This document shows, one piece after another, positions 6,501-14,511 of a stretch of DNA of 28,612 bases (positions are counted from its first letter, which is position 1; each line of letters begins with the position of its first letter). Source of the stretch: Bacteroidia bacterium (GTDB lineage: Bacteria > Bacteroidota > Bacteroidia > Bacteroidales > Azobacteroidaceae). The position numbers were made by a program, and so were the translations under genes. The notes under the pieces are model-generated. The model was not told where the DNA came from. It saw only the letters and a program-made list of their open reading frames with translations, and did not search any database. The stretch lies in assembly GCA_025996815.1 (NCBI GenBank), contig BNTT01000027.1:1-28612 (forward strand). Direction: 5' to 3'.

Positions 6501-8606
6501 ATGAAAATGAAAACAGAAGTAAGCGAGCAATCATGGTGGAAATGGGTATTTATAGCCATTGCCGCAGTTATATTCGTGGCGATGCCACTGATGAGCCTTG
6601 ATGCGGGAAATTCGCGCGATGAGGAGGGTTATCAATTTCCGCAGGGGTTGCGACTCTACGACTACTACACTTCATTTGGGGAGAATACCGACTGTCTTAA
6701 TCAAGAGGGTTTATCATATTCCGGCTACGCTTTTGATACGCTTACTGCGTTTGTTGTCAAAATGTTCAACATCGACGACTATATGACGGCTCGCCACGTT
6801 TGCTTTGCCCTCGCAGGTGCTTTCTTGATGTTGTTTGTGGGGCGGCTCGCCAAGTTGCTCGGCGGCTGGCGAGCGGGAAGTTTGGCTTTGCTGCTGATTT
6901 TTTTCTCCCCGTACATCGTTGGGCATTCGTTTAATAATTCAAAAGATATACCCTTTGCTGCCTTTGCAATCGCTGCTATCTACTACATTGCCCGGTTTAT
7001 AAAGGAATATCCCAAGCCAACGCTCAAGACAAGCCTGAAAATGGGCGTGATGATGGGGGCGGCGATTGGCATACGCCCCGGTGGATTTTTGTTCTTTGCA
7101 TACTTCGGGCTGTTTGTGCTGGTTTACTATTTGATGGTCAATAAGCCCAAGCAGTATTTTTCCAAGGAAAACAGAATTGTCCTGAAAAAAATCTTTGTGC
7201 AGGCGACAGTTGTGTTGGGCACAATGCTGGTGGTGATGTTCATTCTGTGGCCCTTTGCTTTGCACGACCCGCTACACAACATTGTTGCTTCCTTCAAACT
7301 CGCCTCCAATTTTAATCTGGGTTCTTTTTCTCAGGTTTTTGAGGGGAAGTTGATTTTTTCGCAAGATTTGCCCTGGTATTACAGCATCAAAAGCATCTGC
7401 ATTACTACCCCGATAGTAGTCTTGATGGGGGGAGGGATACAGTTATTCGCGGCGCGGCGACAATCGCAAGGCTACTTTTGGACATTCGTGCTGCTGTTTT
7501 GTTTTGCTTTTCCCCTTCTTTGGATTGCGTACACCAAAGCCATCGTTTACGGCGGTCAGCGGCATGTGACGTTTGTTTACCCCATGCTGGTGGTGGCAGC
7601 GGCATTGGGCTTTAATACTTTGGTAAATTGGGCAAAAAACAAAAAGGTGAAAATTGCTCTCACCCTTTTGCCGGTTGTTTTGCTGTTGGACCCGATTCTT
7701 TTTACAATAAGAAATCATCCCTACGAAGTTGGCTATTTCAATCAATTTGTGGGTGGCGTGAAGGGTGCTTACGGCAACTATGACTTGCACGATTTAGACG
7801 GTTCCAAGCGCGAGGCGGCGGAGTGGATATTGGCGGATGTGGCAAAGAATGGTGCGCCCGACAAAACGCGCAAAACGCTGGTTGCAACATGGCATACGTC
7901 AGACTACTACTTCCGAAAAGACACCGATAACTTTTCTCTCAACTATGTGCGTTGGGAGAGGCGCAATACCACCGATTGGGACTATGCGCTCTATTTTGTT
8001 GCCGGTTCACATCATTTGAGGCGGAGCAAAGAGTCGTATCCACCCAAAAACACGGTGCATCAGGTTATGGTCGATGGCGTGCCGGTAGCACTTGTGCTGA
8101 AGCGCGAAGACCGCTCATCCTACTACGGGCATCAAGCACTTGAGCAGGGCAATTTAGATGAGGCACAGACACAACTCCTAAAAGCATTGGAATACGATGC
8201 TTATGATGAATCAGCATTTGGCAATTTAGTTGACCTTTATACACGCACCGGACACTACGAACCCGCCATGAGCCTCGTAGAGCAGTGGCAAAGTTTCGCA
8301 AAGGACGACTTGAATGCACTCGACTGTCTGGGGATTCTGTACTATTACAAGGAGGATTTTGCAAATGCACTGCAGACGGCAAACACCCTCACCAAACTTT
8401 ACCCTCACCACATAAATGGTCTATGGCTTGCTGCCAACGTCTATGCACAACAAGATAATTTCGGAGAAGCGTGGCGTATTCTGAATGAAATAATCACGAG
8501 GCAGAATCACAAGCCGGCATACGAACTTATGTTGAAAATTGCCATCCAAATAGGTGATGAGAACGCCGCGCAGCAAATAAATGAGAGGCTGAAGCATCTC
8601 GAATAA
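6501..8606 (+). CDS. Multi-pass membrane glycosyltransferase (GT39/ArnT-like) with C-terminal TPRs
   Basis: The start was placed at ATG 6501 because an upstream in-frame ATG at 6438 lies before the promoter, giving 701 residues. The N-terminal two-thirds has about ten hydrophobic helices. After the first helix comes SRDEEGYQFPQG, the acidic loop motif of lipid-linked-sugar transferases, and FNNSKDIPFAA further on resembles the second conserved loop of this class. The last about 170 residues are soluble and contain tetratricopeptide-like repeats (ALEQGNLDEAQTQLLKALEYD, then three more). The natural reading is an inner-membrane transferase with a periplasmic TPR domain that could bind its acceptor. 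It is a single gene with its own promoter. Substrate and acceptor are unknown. Confidence 0.8.
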   Translation: MKMKTEVSEQSWWKWVFIAIAAVIFVAMPLMSLDAGNSRDEEGYQFPQGLRLYDYYTSFGENTDCLNQEGLSYSGYAFDTLTAFVVKMFNIDDYMTARHVCFALAGAFLMLFVGRLAKLLGGWRAGSLALLLIFFSPYIVGHSFNNSKDIPFAAFAIAAIYYIARFIKEYPKPTLKTSLKMGVMMGAAIGIRPGGFLFFAYFGLFVLVYYLMVNKPKQYFSKENRIVLKKIFVQATVVLGTMLVVMFILWPFALHDPLHNIVASFKLASNFNLGSFSQVFEGKLIFSQDLPWYYSIKSICITTPIVVLMGGGIQLFAARRQSQGYFWTFVLLFCFAFPLLWIAYTKAIVYGGQRHVTFVYPMLVVAAALGFNTLVNWAKNKKVKIALTLLPVVLLLDPILFTIRNHPYEVGYFNQFVGGVKGAYGNYDLHDLDGSKREAAEWILADVAKNGAPDKTRKTLVATWHTSDYYFRKDTDNFSLNYVRWERRNTTDWDYALYFVAGSHHLRRSKESYPPKNTVHQVMVDGVPVALVLKREDRSSYYGHQALEQGNLDEAQTQLLKALEYDAYDESAFGNLVDLYTRTGHYEPAMSLVEQWQSFAKDDLNALDCLGILYYYKEDFANALQTANTLTKLYPHHINGLWLAANVYAQQDNFGEAWRILNEIITRQNHKPAYELMLKIAIQIGDENAAQQINERLKHLE

Positions 8607-8612
8607 CATCTA

Positions 8613-8643
8613 TTGCCTATCTCAAAAAATATTTATAGCTTTG
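8613..8643 (+). promoter_or_regulatory. Promoter of aroA, TTG-N20-TAGCTTTG
   Basis: TTG at 8613-8615 and TAGCTTTG at 8636-8643 are separated by 20 bp, and the ATG follows 26 bp later. The promoter is close to the consensus of the phylum. Confidence 0.72.
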
Positions 8644-8669
8644 CGCCTTAATTTACACAGTCAAAAATT

Positions 8670-9950
8670 ATGATTTACACGATAGGCGCGCCCCGCGTGA
8701 TTGAGACCACCGTCTGTTTGCCGGCTTCCAAGAGCATTAGCAATCGGGTGTTGATGCTTAATGCGCTGGTTTCCAATGCTGGTGCGGGCTTGCCCCGCCA
8801 TTCCCTCACCAATTTGTCTGACAGCGACGACACGCGGGTGTTGCAACGGGCTTTGCAGTCGTCCGATGCCGATTTCGACATCGGCGCAGCGGGTACTTCC
8901 ATGCGCTTTTTGACGGCTTATCTGGCACAGCAGACCGGGCGTTGGACGATTACGGGCACCGAGCGTATGAAAAATCGTCCGATTGCACTGCTGGTGGATG
9001 CCCTCCGCACGCTCGGTGCCGACATTCGCTACCTCGAAAAAGACGGTTTCCCTCCGTTGCTCATTAACGGAAAAAACCTGCGTGGCGGGCAAATAACGAT
9101 GAATGGCGGCGTGAGTTCGCAGTATATTTCCGCCCTGATGATGATTGCGCCGCTTCTGGACGAGGGCTTGGAACTGCATTTGGAGGGCAATCTGATTTCG
9201 CTGCCCTACCTGCGAATGACGACCCGCCTGATGGAACAATTCGGTGCCGTGGTGGAGTGGAGCGGTCAGACGCTGAAAATCGCGCCGCAGACATACCGCT
9301 CCGTGCCGTTCACGGTCGAAAGCGACTGGTCGGCAGCCTCCTATTGGTACGAGATTGCGGCTCTGGCACGCGGCAAGGCGCAAATCAAACTCTTGGGATT
9401 GAGTGAAAACAGCGTGCAAGGCGATGCCAAGGGGCGGCTGTTGTTTGAAAAATTAGGCGTTTCCACTTGTCCTTGCGGGCATGACCCGCAATCCCCCAAC
9501 GGGATGAGCGCAACAATCAGTGGAGGGCAGGTCAAGCCCTCCGTGACAAGCCCCCTGCGGTATGATTTCGTCAATGAGCCGGATTTGGCGCAAACGTTTG
9601 TAGTAACCTGCTGCCTCCTGGGCGTGCCGTTCCAATTCACGGGCTTGCAAAGCCTGCGAATCAAGGAAACCGACCGCATCGCCGCGTTGCAGACGGAACT
9701 GCGCAAACTCGGTTATGAAGTGGGCACATCGGACAGCACGATGAACTGGTCGGGCGAACGCTGCCCTCCGGTTGCCAACCCCGTCATCGCCACGTATGAA
9801 GACCACCGCATGGCGATGGCATTTGCACCCGCCGGGCTGCTCCACCCAAACATTCGCATCGCCGACCCGCATGTGGTTACGAAATCGTATCCCAACTATT
9901 GGCAGGATTTGCAGCAAGCCGGCTTCACCATCGAGGTGCTTCATTCATAA
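8670..9950 (+). CDS. aroA: 3-phosphoshikimate 1-carboxyvinyltransferase (EPSP synthase)
   Basis: This 426-residue enzyme of the shikimate pathway joins shikimate 3-phosphate and phosphoenolpyruvate. Diagnostic pieces are PASKSISNRVLML near the N terminus (phosphate binding), GAAGTSMRFLTAY (about 71-83), RMKNRPIALLVDALRTLGAD, SSQYISALMM, SDWSAASYW, IKETDRIAALQTEL and the C-terminal EDHRMAMAFAP. Two short stretches look added compared with Bacteroides AroA as remembered: NAGAGLPRH before LTNLSD, and the segment beginning CPCGHDPQSPNG after LFEKLGV. Each coincides with a GC-rich palindrome (8784-8798 and 9473-9491). Both seem to lie in loops, so activity is probably kept. The last 10 bp overlap the convergent lipoprotein gene. 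Confidence 0.95.
   Translation: MIYTIGAPRVIETTVCLPASKSISNRVLMLNALVSNAGAGLPRHSLTNLSDSDDTRVLQRALQSSDADFDIGAAGTSMRFLTAYLAQQTGRWTITGTERMKNRPIALLVDALRTLGADIRYLEKDGFPPLLINGKNLRGGQITMNGGVSSQYISALMMIAPLLDEGLELHLEGNLISLPYLRMTTRLMEQFGAVVEWSGQTLKIAPQTYRSVPFTVESDWSAASYWYEIAALARGKAQIKLLGLSENSVQGDAKGRLLFEKLGVSTCPCGHDPQSPNGMSATISGGQVKPSVTSPLRYDFVNEPDLAQTFVVTCCLLGVPFQFTGLQSLRIKETDRIAALQTELRKLGYEVGTSDSTMNWSGERCPPVANPVIATYEDHRMAMAFAPAGLLHPNIRIADPHVVTKSYPNYWQDLQQAGFTIEVLHS
8784..8798. repeat. GC-rich palindrome with 5-nt loop inside aroA
   Basis: GCGGG, loop CTTGC, CCCGC. The identical 15 bp occurs on the opposite strand at 16138-16152 inside the TPR gene, where it is also read as AGLPR. Confidence 0.65.
9473..9491. 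repeat. 7-bp-stem palindrome with 5-nt loop inside aroA
   Basis: TTGCGGG, loop CATGA, CCCGCAA. The stem is shared with the palindrome at 14466-14486, and only the loop differs. It encodes the unusual CPCGHDPQ stretch of AroA. Confidence 0.7.
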
Positions 9951-10705
9951 ACAACAAACCGCACCCGCGCCACGCTCATCGCCGTGAAAATCCCCAGCGC
10001 GTTGTCGATGAAACTCACCGGATTGGCTAAATCGGAGGAACTGACGCGCTCGTAGAGTTCGACGTACTCTTTATTCACCTTATAGACGTAGATGAAATAG
10101 TTGCCGGTGGACCTGAAATCCATCATCGACAGCGCGTGAGAGGACTCCTGCACGGGTTGCATCATCCTTCTTCTGAAATTGGTGTCAAACGCATTCGAGG
10201 ACGTGTTGGAGGCATCCACATAGATTTGGTAGAACCCATTGTCGGGATTGTCCCACGAGAGGGTGATTTGCGTGGTGTCTGCATCCCAAAAGTAGTCGGA
10301 GGAGGTGCGTACGACATATTCCGGCTCTATTTTCAGTCCGGTCACGGGCTGGGGAATGGCGGTGGATGCCTTCACCGTTTTGCCGCGGTATTCAAATTGC
10401 AGGGTGTAGTCCTGTCCGGCGCGGAGCGTGTCTTCGCCCAATGTCAGGGAATAGGTGCCGGCGGCGGATTCCGTCAGTTCCCGCTCATTGATTCTCAAAT
10501 TCAAGCCGCCGACGGGCTTGGAAAGGATGTAATCGTCGCCCAAATACACCTCCATACTATACAGTTTGACACTCACACCGTTTGTCCCCTCCGTCAAATA
10601 ACCCTCCACGATAGGCATATCCGTGTCCACCTCCCGCAGCATCAAATCCTCCCCGCAACCACCAAGCAGAGCGCACACAAACAATAAAACAACATATTTT
10701 CTCAT
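9941..10705 (-). CDS. DUF4249-like outer-membrane-associated lipoprotein
   Basis: The start was placed at ATG 10705 because the product then begins MRKYVVLLFVCALLGGCGEDL, a clean lipoprotein signal with the lipobox LGGC. The longer frame reads upstream through the promoter. The 254-residue mature form is beta-rich with an early VDTDMPIVEGYLTEG segment, typical of DUF4249 proteins, which in Bacteroidota commonly accompany TonB-dependent receptors at the cell surface. Here no receptor gene is adjacent, and the neighbour upstream is nqrA. A complete promoter lies only 8 bp before the ATG. Molecular function is not known for this family. Confidence 0.72.
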   Translation of the reverse strand: MRKYVVLLFVCALLGGCGEDLMLREVDTDMPIVEGYLTEGTNGVSVKLYSMEVYLGDDYILSKPVGGLNLRINERELTESAAGTYSLTLGEDTLRAGQDYTLQFEYRGKTVKASTAIPQPVTGLKIEPEYVVRTSSDYFWDADTTQITLSWDNPDNGFYQIYVDASNTSSNAFDTNFRRRMMQPVQESSHALSMMDFRSTGNYFIYVYKVNKEYVELYERVSSSDLANPVSFIDNALGIFTAMSVARVRFVVYE

Positions 10706-10713
10706 ATCAGGCA

Positions 10714-10744
10714 CAAAAGTACAAAACAATCTAAATCGGGGCAA
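10714..10744 (-). promoter_or_regulatory. Promoter of the DUF4249-like gene, TTG-N20-TACTTTTG
   Basis: On the minus strand TTG (10744-10742) and TACTTTTG (10721-10714) are 20 bp apart. The last G is 8 bases before the ATG at 10705, so the expected transcript has a leader of only a few bases. Confidence 0.65.
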
Positions 10745-10802
10745 AAGTTTGGGTAAATTGCAGAAACAAATTGGTTTTCGGAGAAGGCACTGTTGAAAGA
10801 TG

Positions 10803-12056
10803 CTATTGTGCAACTGCATCAAGTCCCTGTCGCACAATCTTTTGCAGCGGCATTTTGGACGTGTCCACAAATTCGCACAGGGCGAAATCTTCGGGAGCCA
10901 CCTCGTAGATGCCCAAGTCTTCCATCTTTTCGATGTCGCCCGCGATAATCGCGCGGAGCAAAAATTCGGGCAGGATGTCCATCGGGAACACCCTGTCCCA
11001 CTCTTCCGAGAGAATCATCGCCCGCCGTCCGCCTTTGATGCGGGCATCCGTCACCCGGGCGGGAATCGGTCGCGCCCAGCCCAAGAGGTCGAAACACTCG
11101 TCGCCTTCGGGGATTATTGTGATTTGCGGGTCGCCCACGCGCAAGTAGCCGTCGGCAGTTATTTGCTTGCCTGTCAATGGATTGCCGCTGATGAAACGCA
11201 AGCCAAGAGCGTGCGTCACGCTGTTTTTCACAATCGGCTCGATGCTTTGCCCCAGCCGCAGGTTGTAGTAGCCCAACGCGCCTGCATCCACCGCAGAGCC
11301 GCATAGAGCCGCCAATCGCGTCATATCGACGATGCCTCTGTTGAAAAATCGCCCTATGACGAGCACGTCCTCTGGACGCACCGTCCACACGACTTCACCC
11401 TTGTTAATCGGCTTGATGTGATTGATTTGCACGCCCACGTTGCCGGCAGGATGCGGTCCGCTGACGTGCGCACGGGTGGTATGATAAACCTTGCCCGCGG
11501 TCAATTTAGCCAGCGCATCCAAACCCGTCTGAAAATCAGCCTCTTGCCCTTGCAACACATAGTCAAAATCGGGATGCAACGGCGCAGAATAGAAGCCGGA
11601 CACAAAAATATCGCGCGGCGTGTCCGCAGGGTTCACGATGCGGTCGTAGGGTCGCTGCCGCAGCAGCACAAGAATGCCGGCATCCGCCAGAGCCGTCTTG
11701 ACCGCCTCGCCCGACAGCGCGCGCACATCCTTTTTGCCAAAATCAACAAACGAATCCGCGCCGTCCGCCTCAATAGAGATATGCTTCAAAACACGCTTCT
11801 CGCCCCTCTCCACGCTCAAAACGGTGCCGCTAACGGGCGACACCACTTTCAATGCCGGAAAATTCTTGTCGTACAGCAAAACCGTCCCCGCCTGCACCTG
11901 AGCACCCTCCTTCGCCTCCACTTTGGGCACGAAACCGGGGTAATCGCTTGGGAAAACCGCATAATGGGCAGAAGCCGCCGCCTGCTTGCGTATAGCGACA
12001 GGCGCGCCCTCCAACTTGATGTCTAATCCTCGTTTAATTTTAATCGGTTGCTTCAT
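10803..12056 (-). CDS. nqrA: Na+-translocating NADH-quinone reductase subunit A
   Basis: The 417-residue product begins with the NqrA signature IKIKRGLDIKLEGAP and the barrel-sandwich hybrid region KVEAKEGAQVQAGTVLLYDK...VVSPVSGTV (about 48-80). The C-terminal end EVAPEDFALCEFVDTSKMPLQKIVRQGLD is also typical. NqrA is the peripheral cytoplasmic subunit of the sodium-pumping respiratory complex, where quinone-binding residues have been mapped. Normal NqrA is about 445-450 residues, so this one is slightly short. nqrB-F normally follow directly in one operon; here the next gene downstream is a DUF4249-like lipoprotein with its own promoter, so nqrA is alone. A TACCTTTG element is 22 bp before the ATG. 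Confidence 0.92.
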   Translation of the reverse strand: MKQPIKIKRGLDIKLEGAPVAIRKQAAASAHYAVFPSDYPGFVPKVEAKEGAQVQAGTVLLYDKNFPALKVVSPVSGTVLSVERGEKRVLKHISIEADGADSFVDFGKKDVRALSGEAVKTALADAGILVLLRQRPYDRIVNPADTPRDIFVSGFYSAPLHPDFDYVLQGQEADFQTGLDALAKLTAGKVYHTTRAHVSGPHPAGNVGVQINHIKPINKGEVVWTVRPEDVLVIGRFFNRGIVDMTRLAALCGSAVDAGALGYYNLRLGQSIEPIVKNSVTHALGLRFISGNPLTGKQITADGYLRVGDPQITIIPEGDECFDLLGWARPIPARVTDARIKGGRRAMILSEEWDRVFPMDILPEFLLRAIIAGDIEKMEDLGIYEVAPEDFALCEFVDTSKMPLQKIVRQGLDAVAQ

Positions 12057-12078
12057 AATTTAGCGTGAGAATTTACTG

Positions 12079-12086
12079 CAAAGGTA
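12079..12086 (-). promoter_or_regulatory. -7 promoter element of nqrA
   Basis: The minus strand reads TACCTTTG, 22 bp ahead of the nqrA ATG. It is back to back with the queH promoter in the 160-bp divergent gap. Apart from a half-copy of the palindrome arm (TCATTGCGGG near 12157-12167), the gap holds nothing else recognisable. Confidence 0.52.
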
Positions 12087-12192
12087 CACATTTTTTGGTA
12101 AGTTAGTTAATTTTCGTTCAAGCGATAGCGGAGAATTTTTCAGTGCCCTCAATGGTGTCATTGCGGGTTTCCCCAATTCAAAAATTTGCCTT

Positions 12193-12200
12193 ACCTTTGC
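12193..12200 (+). promoter_or_regulatory. -7 promoter element of queH
   Basis: TACCTTTG lies about 16 bp before the queH start. No TTG is seen at the ideal distance. Confidence 0.52.
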
Positions 12201-12216
12201 AGAAAAAATCACATAT

Positions 12217-12750
12217 ATGCTCCTGCTCCACGCTTGCTGCGCCCCCTGCTCTGCCGCCATTCTCGAATGGTTGCACGCCAATTGCGTGCCTGTAACGCTG
12301 TTTTTTTTCAATCCCAACATTGCGCCGCCGGAAGAATATGAGCGGCGCAAAGGGGAGTTGAAACGCTATGCACATGCCTTGGGCATTGATTTTATTGATG
12401 GCGATTACGACCACGAGCGGTGGCTGGATGCCGTCCGTGGTTTGGAAAATCAACCCGAGCGCGGCAGTCGCTGTTTGGAATGCTTCAAACTGCGGCTACG
12501 CACCACTGCTCAATTGGCTGATACACATGGATTTACGCAAATCGCTACCACCCTCGCCTCTTCGCGCTGGAAGAGTTTGGAGCAGATTGCCGCTGCCGGA
12601 CAGTGGGCTGTGGAGCCGTTCCCAAACGTGCGGTTTTGGGCAAAAAATTGGCGCAAAGACGGGCTTAGCGAACGGCGGCGCATCCTCTTGCAGGAAAACA
12701 ATTTCTACAATCAGACCTACTGCGGCTGCGAATTTAGTCAAAATTTATAA
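12217..12750 (+). CDS. queH: Epoxyqueuosine reductase QueH
   Basis: The 177-residue product has the complete cysteine layout of QueH (old name DUF208): adjacent C7-C8 in LLLHACCAPC, C86 and C89 in SRCLECF, and a C-terminal YCGCEFS. QueH is the cobalamin-independent enzyme that reduces epoxyqueuosine to queuosine in the anticodon of certain tRNAs, using an iron-sulfur cluster held by these cysteines. It is unrelated in fold to the B12-dependent QueG. It stands alone, divergent from nqrA and convergent with the outer-membrane-protein gene, whose last 13 bp overlap its end. No other queuosine genes are in the window. Confidence 0.92.
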   Translation: MLLLHACCAPCSAAILEWLHANCVPVTLFFFNPNIAPPEEYERRKGELKRYAHALGIDFIDGDYDHERWLDAVRGLENQPERGSRCLECFKLRLRTTAQLADTHGFTQIATTLASSRWKSLEQIAAAGQWAVEPFPNVRFWAKNWRKDGLSERRRILLQENNFYNQTYCGCEFSQNL

Positions 12751-14507
12751 CTGATGCCGCCCATCACATTGAACGGATTGGCAGGATAGCCATACCACAT
12801 TTCGTTTTTCTGAAACAGCAAATTGTTGGCGGCAACAAACACCGAAAAATATTTGGAAAGCGAATAAGTGCCTTTCAGCGACATATCGTGAACGTCGTCC
12901 AACTCAGCCATTAGGTAACTCGGATCAAGGTAGAGGGACTTGCGACCCAGCTCAAAGTGGTATGCCAAATCAATACGCAACGGCTCGGCGGGCTTGAAAC
13001 CAATTTTCAAATCCGCTACCAATTGCGGCTTGTTAATAGCCTCATCCGTGATTTTCCGCTGATTCCCAAAAACATTCCAGTCGTTGGTCACGTCCCATTT
13101 GTTGTAATCTACAGCCAGCACAATGTCCACCACATCCCGCTTGGCATAGTGTATAGCCCCGCCTGCATTGAATACTTTGGCATCGGCGTAAAGCGGAACA
13201 TTTTCTCTATAAACCATATCATTCACCCAAAACCATTCGTCTTTGATGATGCGATAGCCCGTGTGCAAATCAACATTCAGATTGGAAAGGGTAAAATCAG
13301 TCCCCAATTTCGCATTCAGAAGTGTCCGGGAATCCTTCACACGTGCCGATGGGTCGAGGTAGCGGTTTTGATAAAACACTTCGTGACGACTATTGTCCGC
13401 GAAGCCGCCCTGCGCAGAGATGTAAAACAGCACCGGAGCGGACGGGCGCACGTGAAAGCGCACGTCCGGCGCAAGTAAAAAACGCATTTCATCGTCACCC
13501 TGTTTGTTGAGGCTACCGTTTACGCCCAAATGCGTTTCCCAATTTTCGCCCTCAAACACTATATACGGTGCCACAGATGCCGTCAAAAAAGCGGTGTTCT
13601 CATCATTGAGGCTGTTTGAATTGAAATTGGCGTAACCTCCCACTCCGATGCGCTTGTCGAAAGAGAGCGGCGCGTTGAGGTCTAAATCCAGCAACGCGCG
13701 ATTTTCGAGGTTGTCCACTTGCGCTCGTGAACGTGGATTGTTGCTCGCTTGCTTGAATTGCGTGTATGTCGCATTGATTTTGAATGACAAATAGTCGAGA
13801 TTGGTAGATGCCGTCCCTATATGCGCCGCAAAAAGGTTGTTTTTCCACGCGGGAATTTTTTCACTATCGGAAAAATCAGGCTCTTCGTCGACCTCTCCAA
13901 TTGTCCCATTAGGGTAGAAACTCGGCTGCCCATAATTATTATATCGCGAATAGGTATATTGCGCATCGGCGAAAACTTTCCACGTTTTGAAATGGTGCAA
14001 GTAGTTGAATCCGAATACGTTATCGTTGATTGTTTTCTTCTTGTCGCTATACACTTCTTCCAGATGTTTCATCTTGTATTCGCCTGCGCGCACAGAGCCA
14101 TAGAGGTTAAGGCGGTCGGCGGGGGTGCGCAGGATTTGGAAGCCTGCCTCTGCCAAAAAATCGGGCAATGTGCTGCCTCCCACGCTCACGTAGCCCAATT
14201 GGTCGTTGGCACCGAATGCCGAAGCGAGCGATTTCAGCGGATAAAGCGACGGCGGAACGTCCAATGCCGACATATAGTTCGCAAACCGGAGCGGCACTTT
14301 GGGGGCTGAGGGCGCGCTCACGTCCGGCACATTGTTGATTTTGTCCGCGTCTTTCACGCTTGGGACGTATTCCTTTTCCAGCGTCATCTCCCTGTTGAGG
14401 TTGGGGTCGGCGGTTTGAGCCTGTGCTGCGGTGCGCACGCTGCATATCAGCAGAAATACGAGAAGATTGCGGGTCAAGCCCGCAATGACGGGCAGTGTTA
14501 TTTTCAT
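12738..14507 (-). CDS. Outer-membrane beta-barrel protein (TonB-dependent-receptor-like)
   Basis: The 589-residue product has an N-terminal signal peptide (cleavage probable after AQAQ, about residue 31). Next comes a conserved linker, NREMTLEKEYVPSVKDADKI, seen in a Bacteroidota family usually annotated as TonB-dependent receptor. A long run of alternating amphipathic strands follows, ending in the aromatic C terminus ISYKF expected of barrels inserted by the BAM complex. There is no plug domain or TonB box visible, so it may be a plain barrel. It follows the TPR gene by four bases and is surely co-transcribed with it. The start of the signal peptide (PVIAGLTRNL) is encoded by a palindromic repeat. 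The substrate is unknown. Confidence 0.75.
   Translation of the reverse strand: MKITLPVIAGLTRNLLVFLLICSVRTAAQAQTADPNLNREMTLEKEYVPSVKDADKINNVPDVSAPSAPKVPLRFANYMSALDVPPSLYPLKSLASAFGANDQLGYVSVGGSTLPDFLAEAGFQILRTPADRLNLYGSVRAGEYKMKHLEEVYSDKKKTINDNVFGFNYLHHFKTWKVFADAQYTYSRYNNYGQPSFYPNGTIGEVDEEPDFSDSEKIPAWKNNLFAAHIGTASTNLDYLSFKINATYTQFKQASNNPRSRAQVDNLENRALLDLDLNAPLSFDKRIGVGGYANFNSNSLNDENTAFLTASVAPYIVFEGENWETHLGVNGSLNKQGDDEMRFLLAPDVRFHVRPSAPVLFYISAQGGFADNSRHEVFYQNRYLDPSARVKDSRTLLNAKLGTDFTLSNLNVDLHTGYRIIKDEWFWVNDMVYRENVPLYADAKVFNAGGAIHYAKRDVVDIVLAVDYNKWDVTNDWNVFGNQRKITDEAINKPQLVADLKIGFKPAEPLRIDLAYHFELGRKSLYLDPSYLMAELDDVHDMSLKGTYSLSKYFSVFVAANNLLFQKNEMWYGYPANPFNVMGGISYKF
14466..14486. repeat. 8-bp-stem palindrome with 5-nt loop in the signal-peptide codons
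   Basis: ATTGCGGG, loop TCAAG, CCCGCAAT. It resembles a dispersed repeat of many Bacteroidota genomes that reads as VIAGLTRN when translated. Here it sits 21 bp inside a real gene and forms the start of the signal peptide. Confidence 0.75.
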
Positions 14508-14511
14508 ATTC

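Noticed and set aside
8661..9419. Antisense frame of 252 codons opposite aroA
   Set aside because: The codons are set by the conserved AroA sequence on the other strand, and the product has an arginine/histidine-rich, low-structure composition.
10706..10870. N-terminal extension of the DUF4249-like gene
   Set aside because: It contains the promoter and lacks a signal peptide; ATG 10705 gives a clean lipoprotein signal.
12057..12216. Full dispersed repeat in the nqrA/queH gap
   Set aside because: Only one half (TCATTGCGGG) is present; the second arm of the palindrome is missing, so it was not listed as a repeat.
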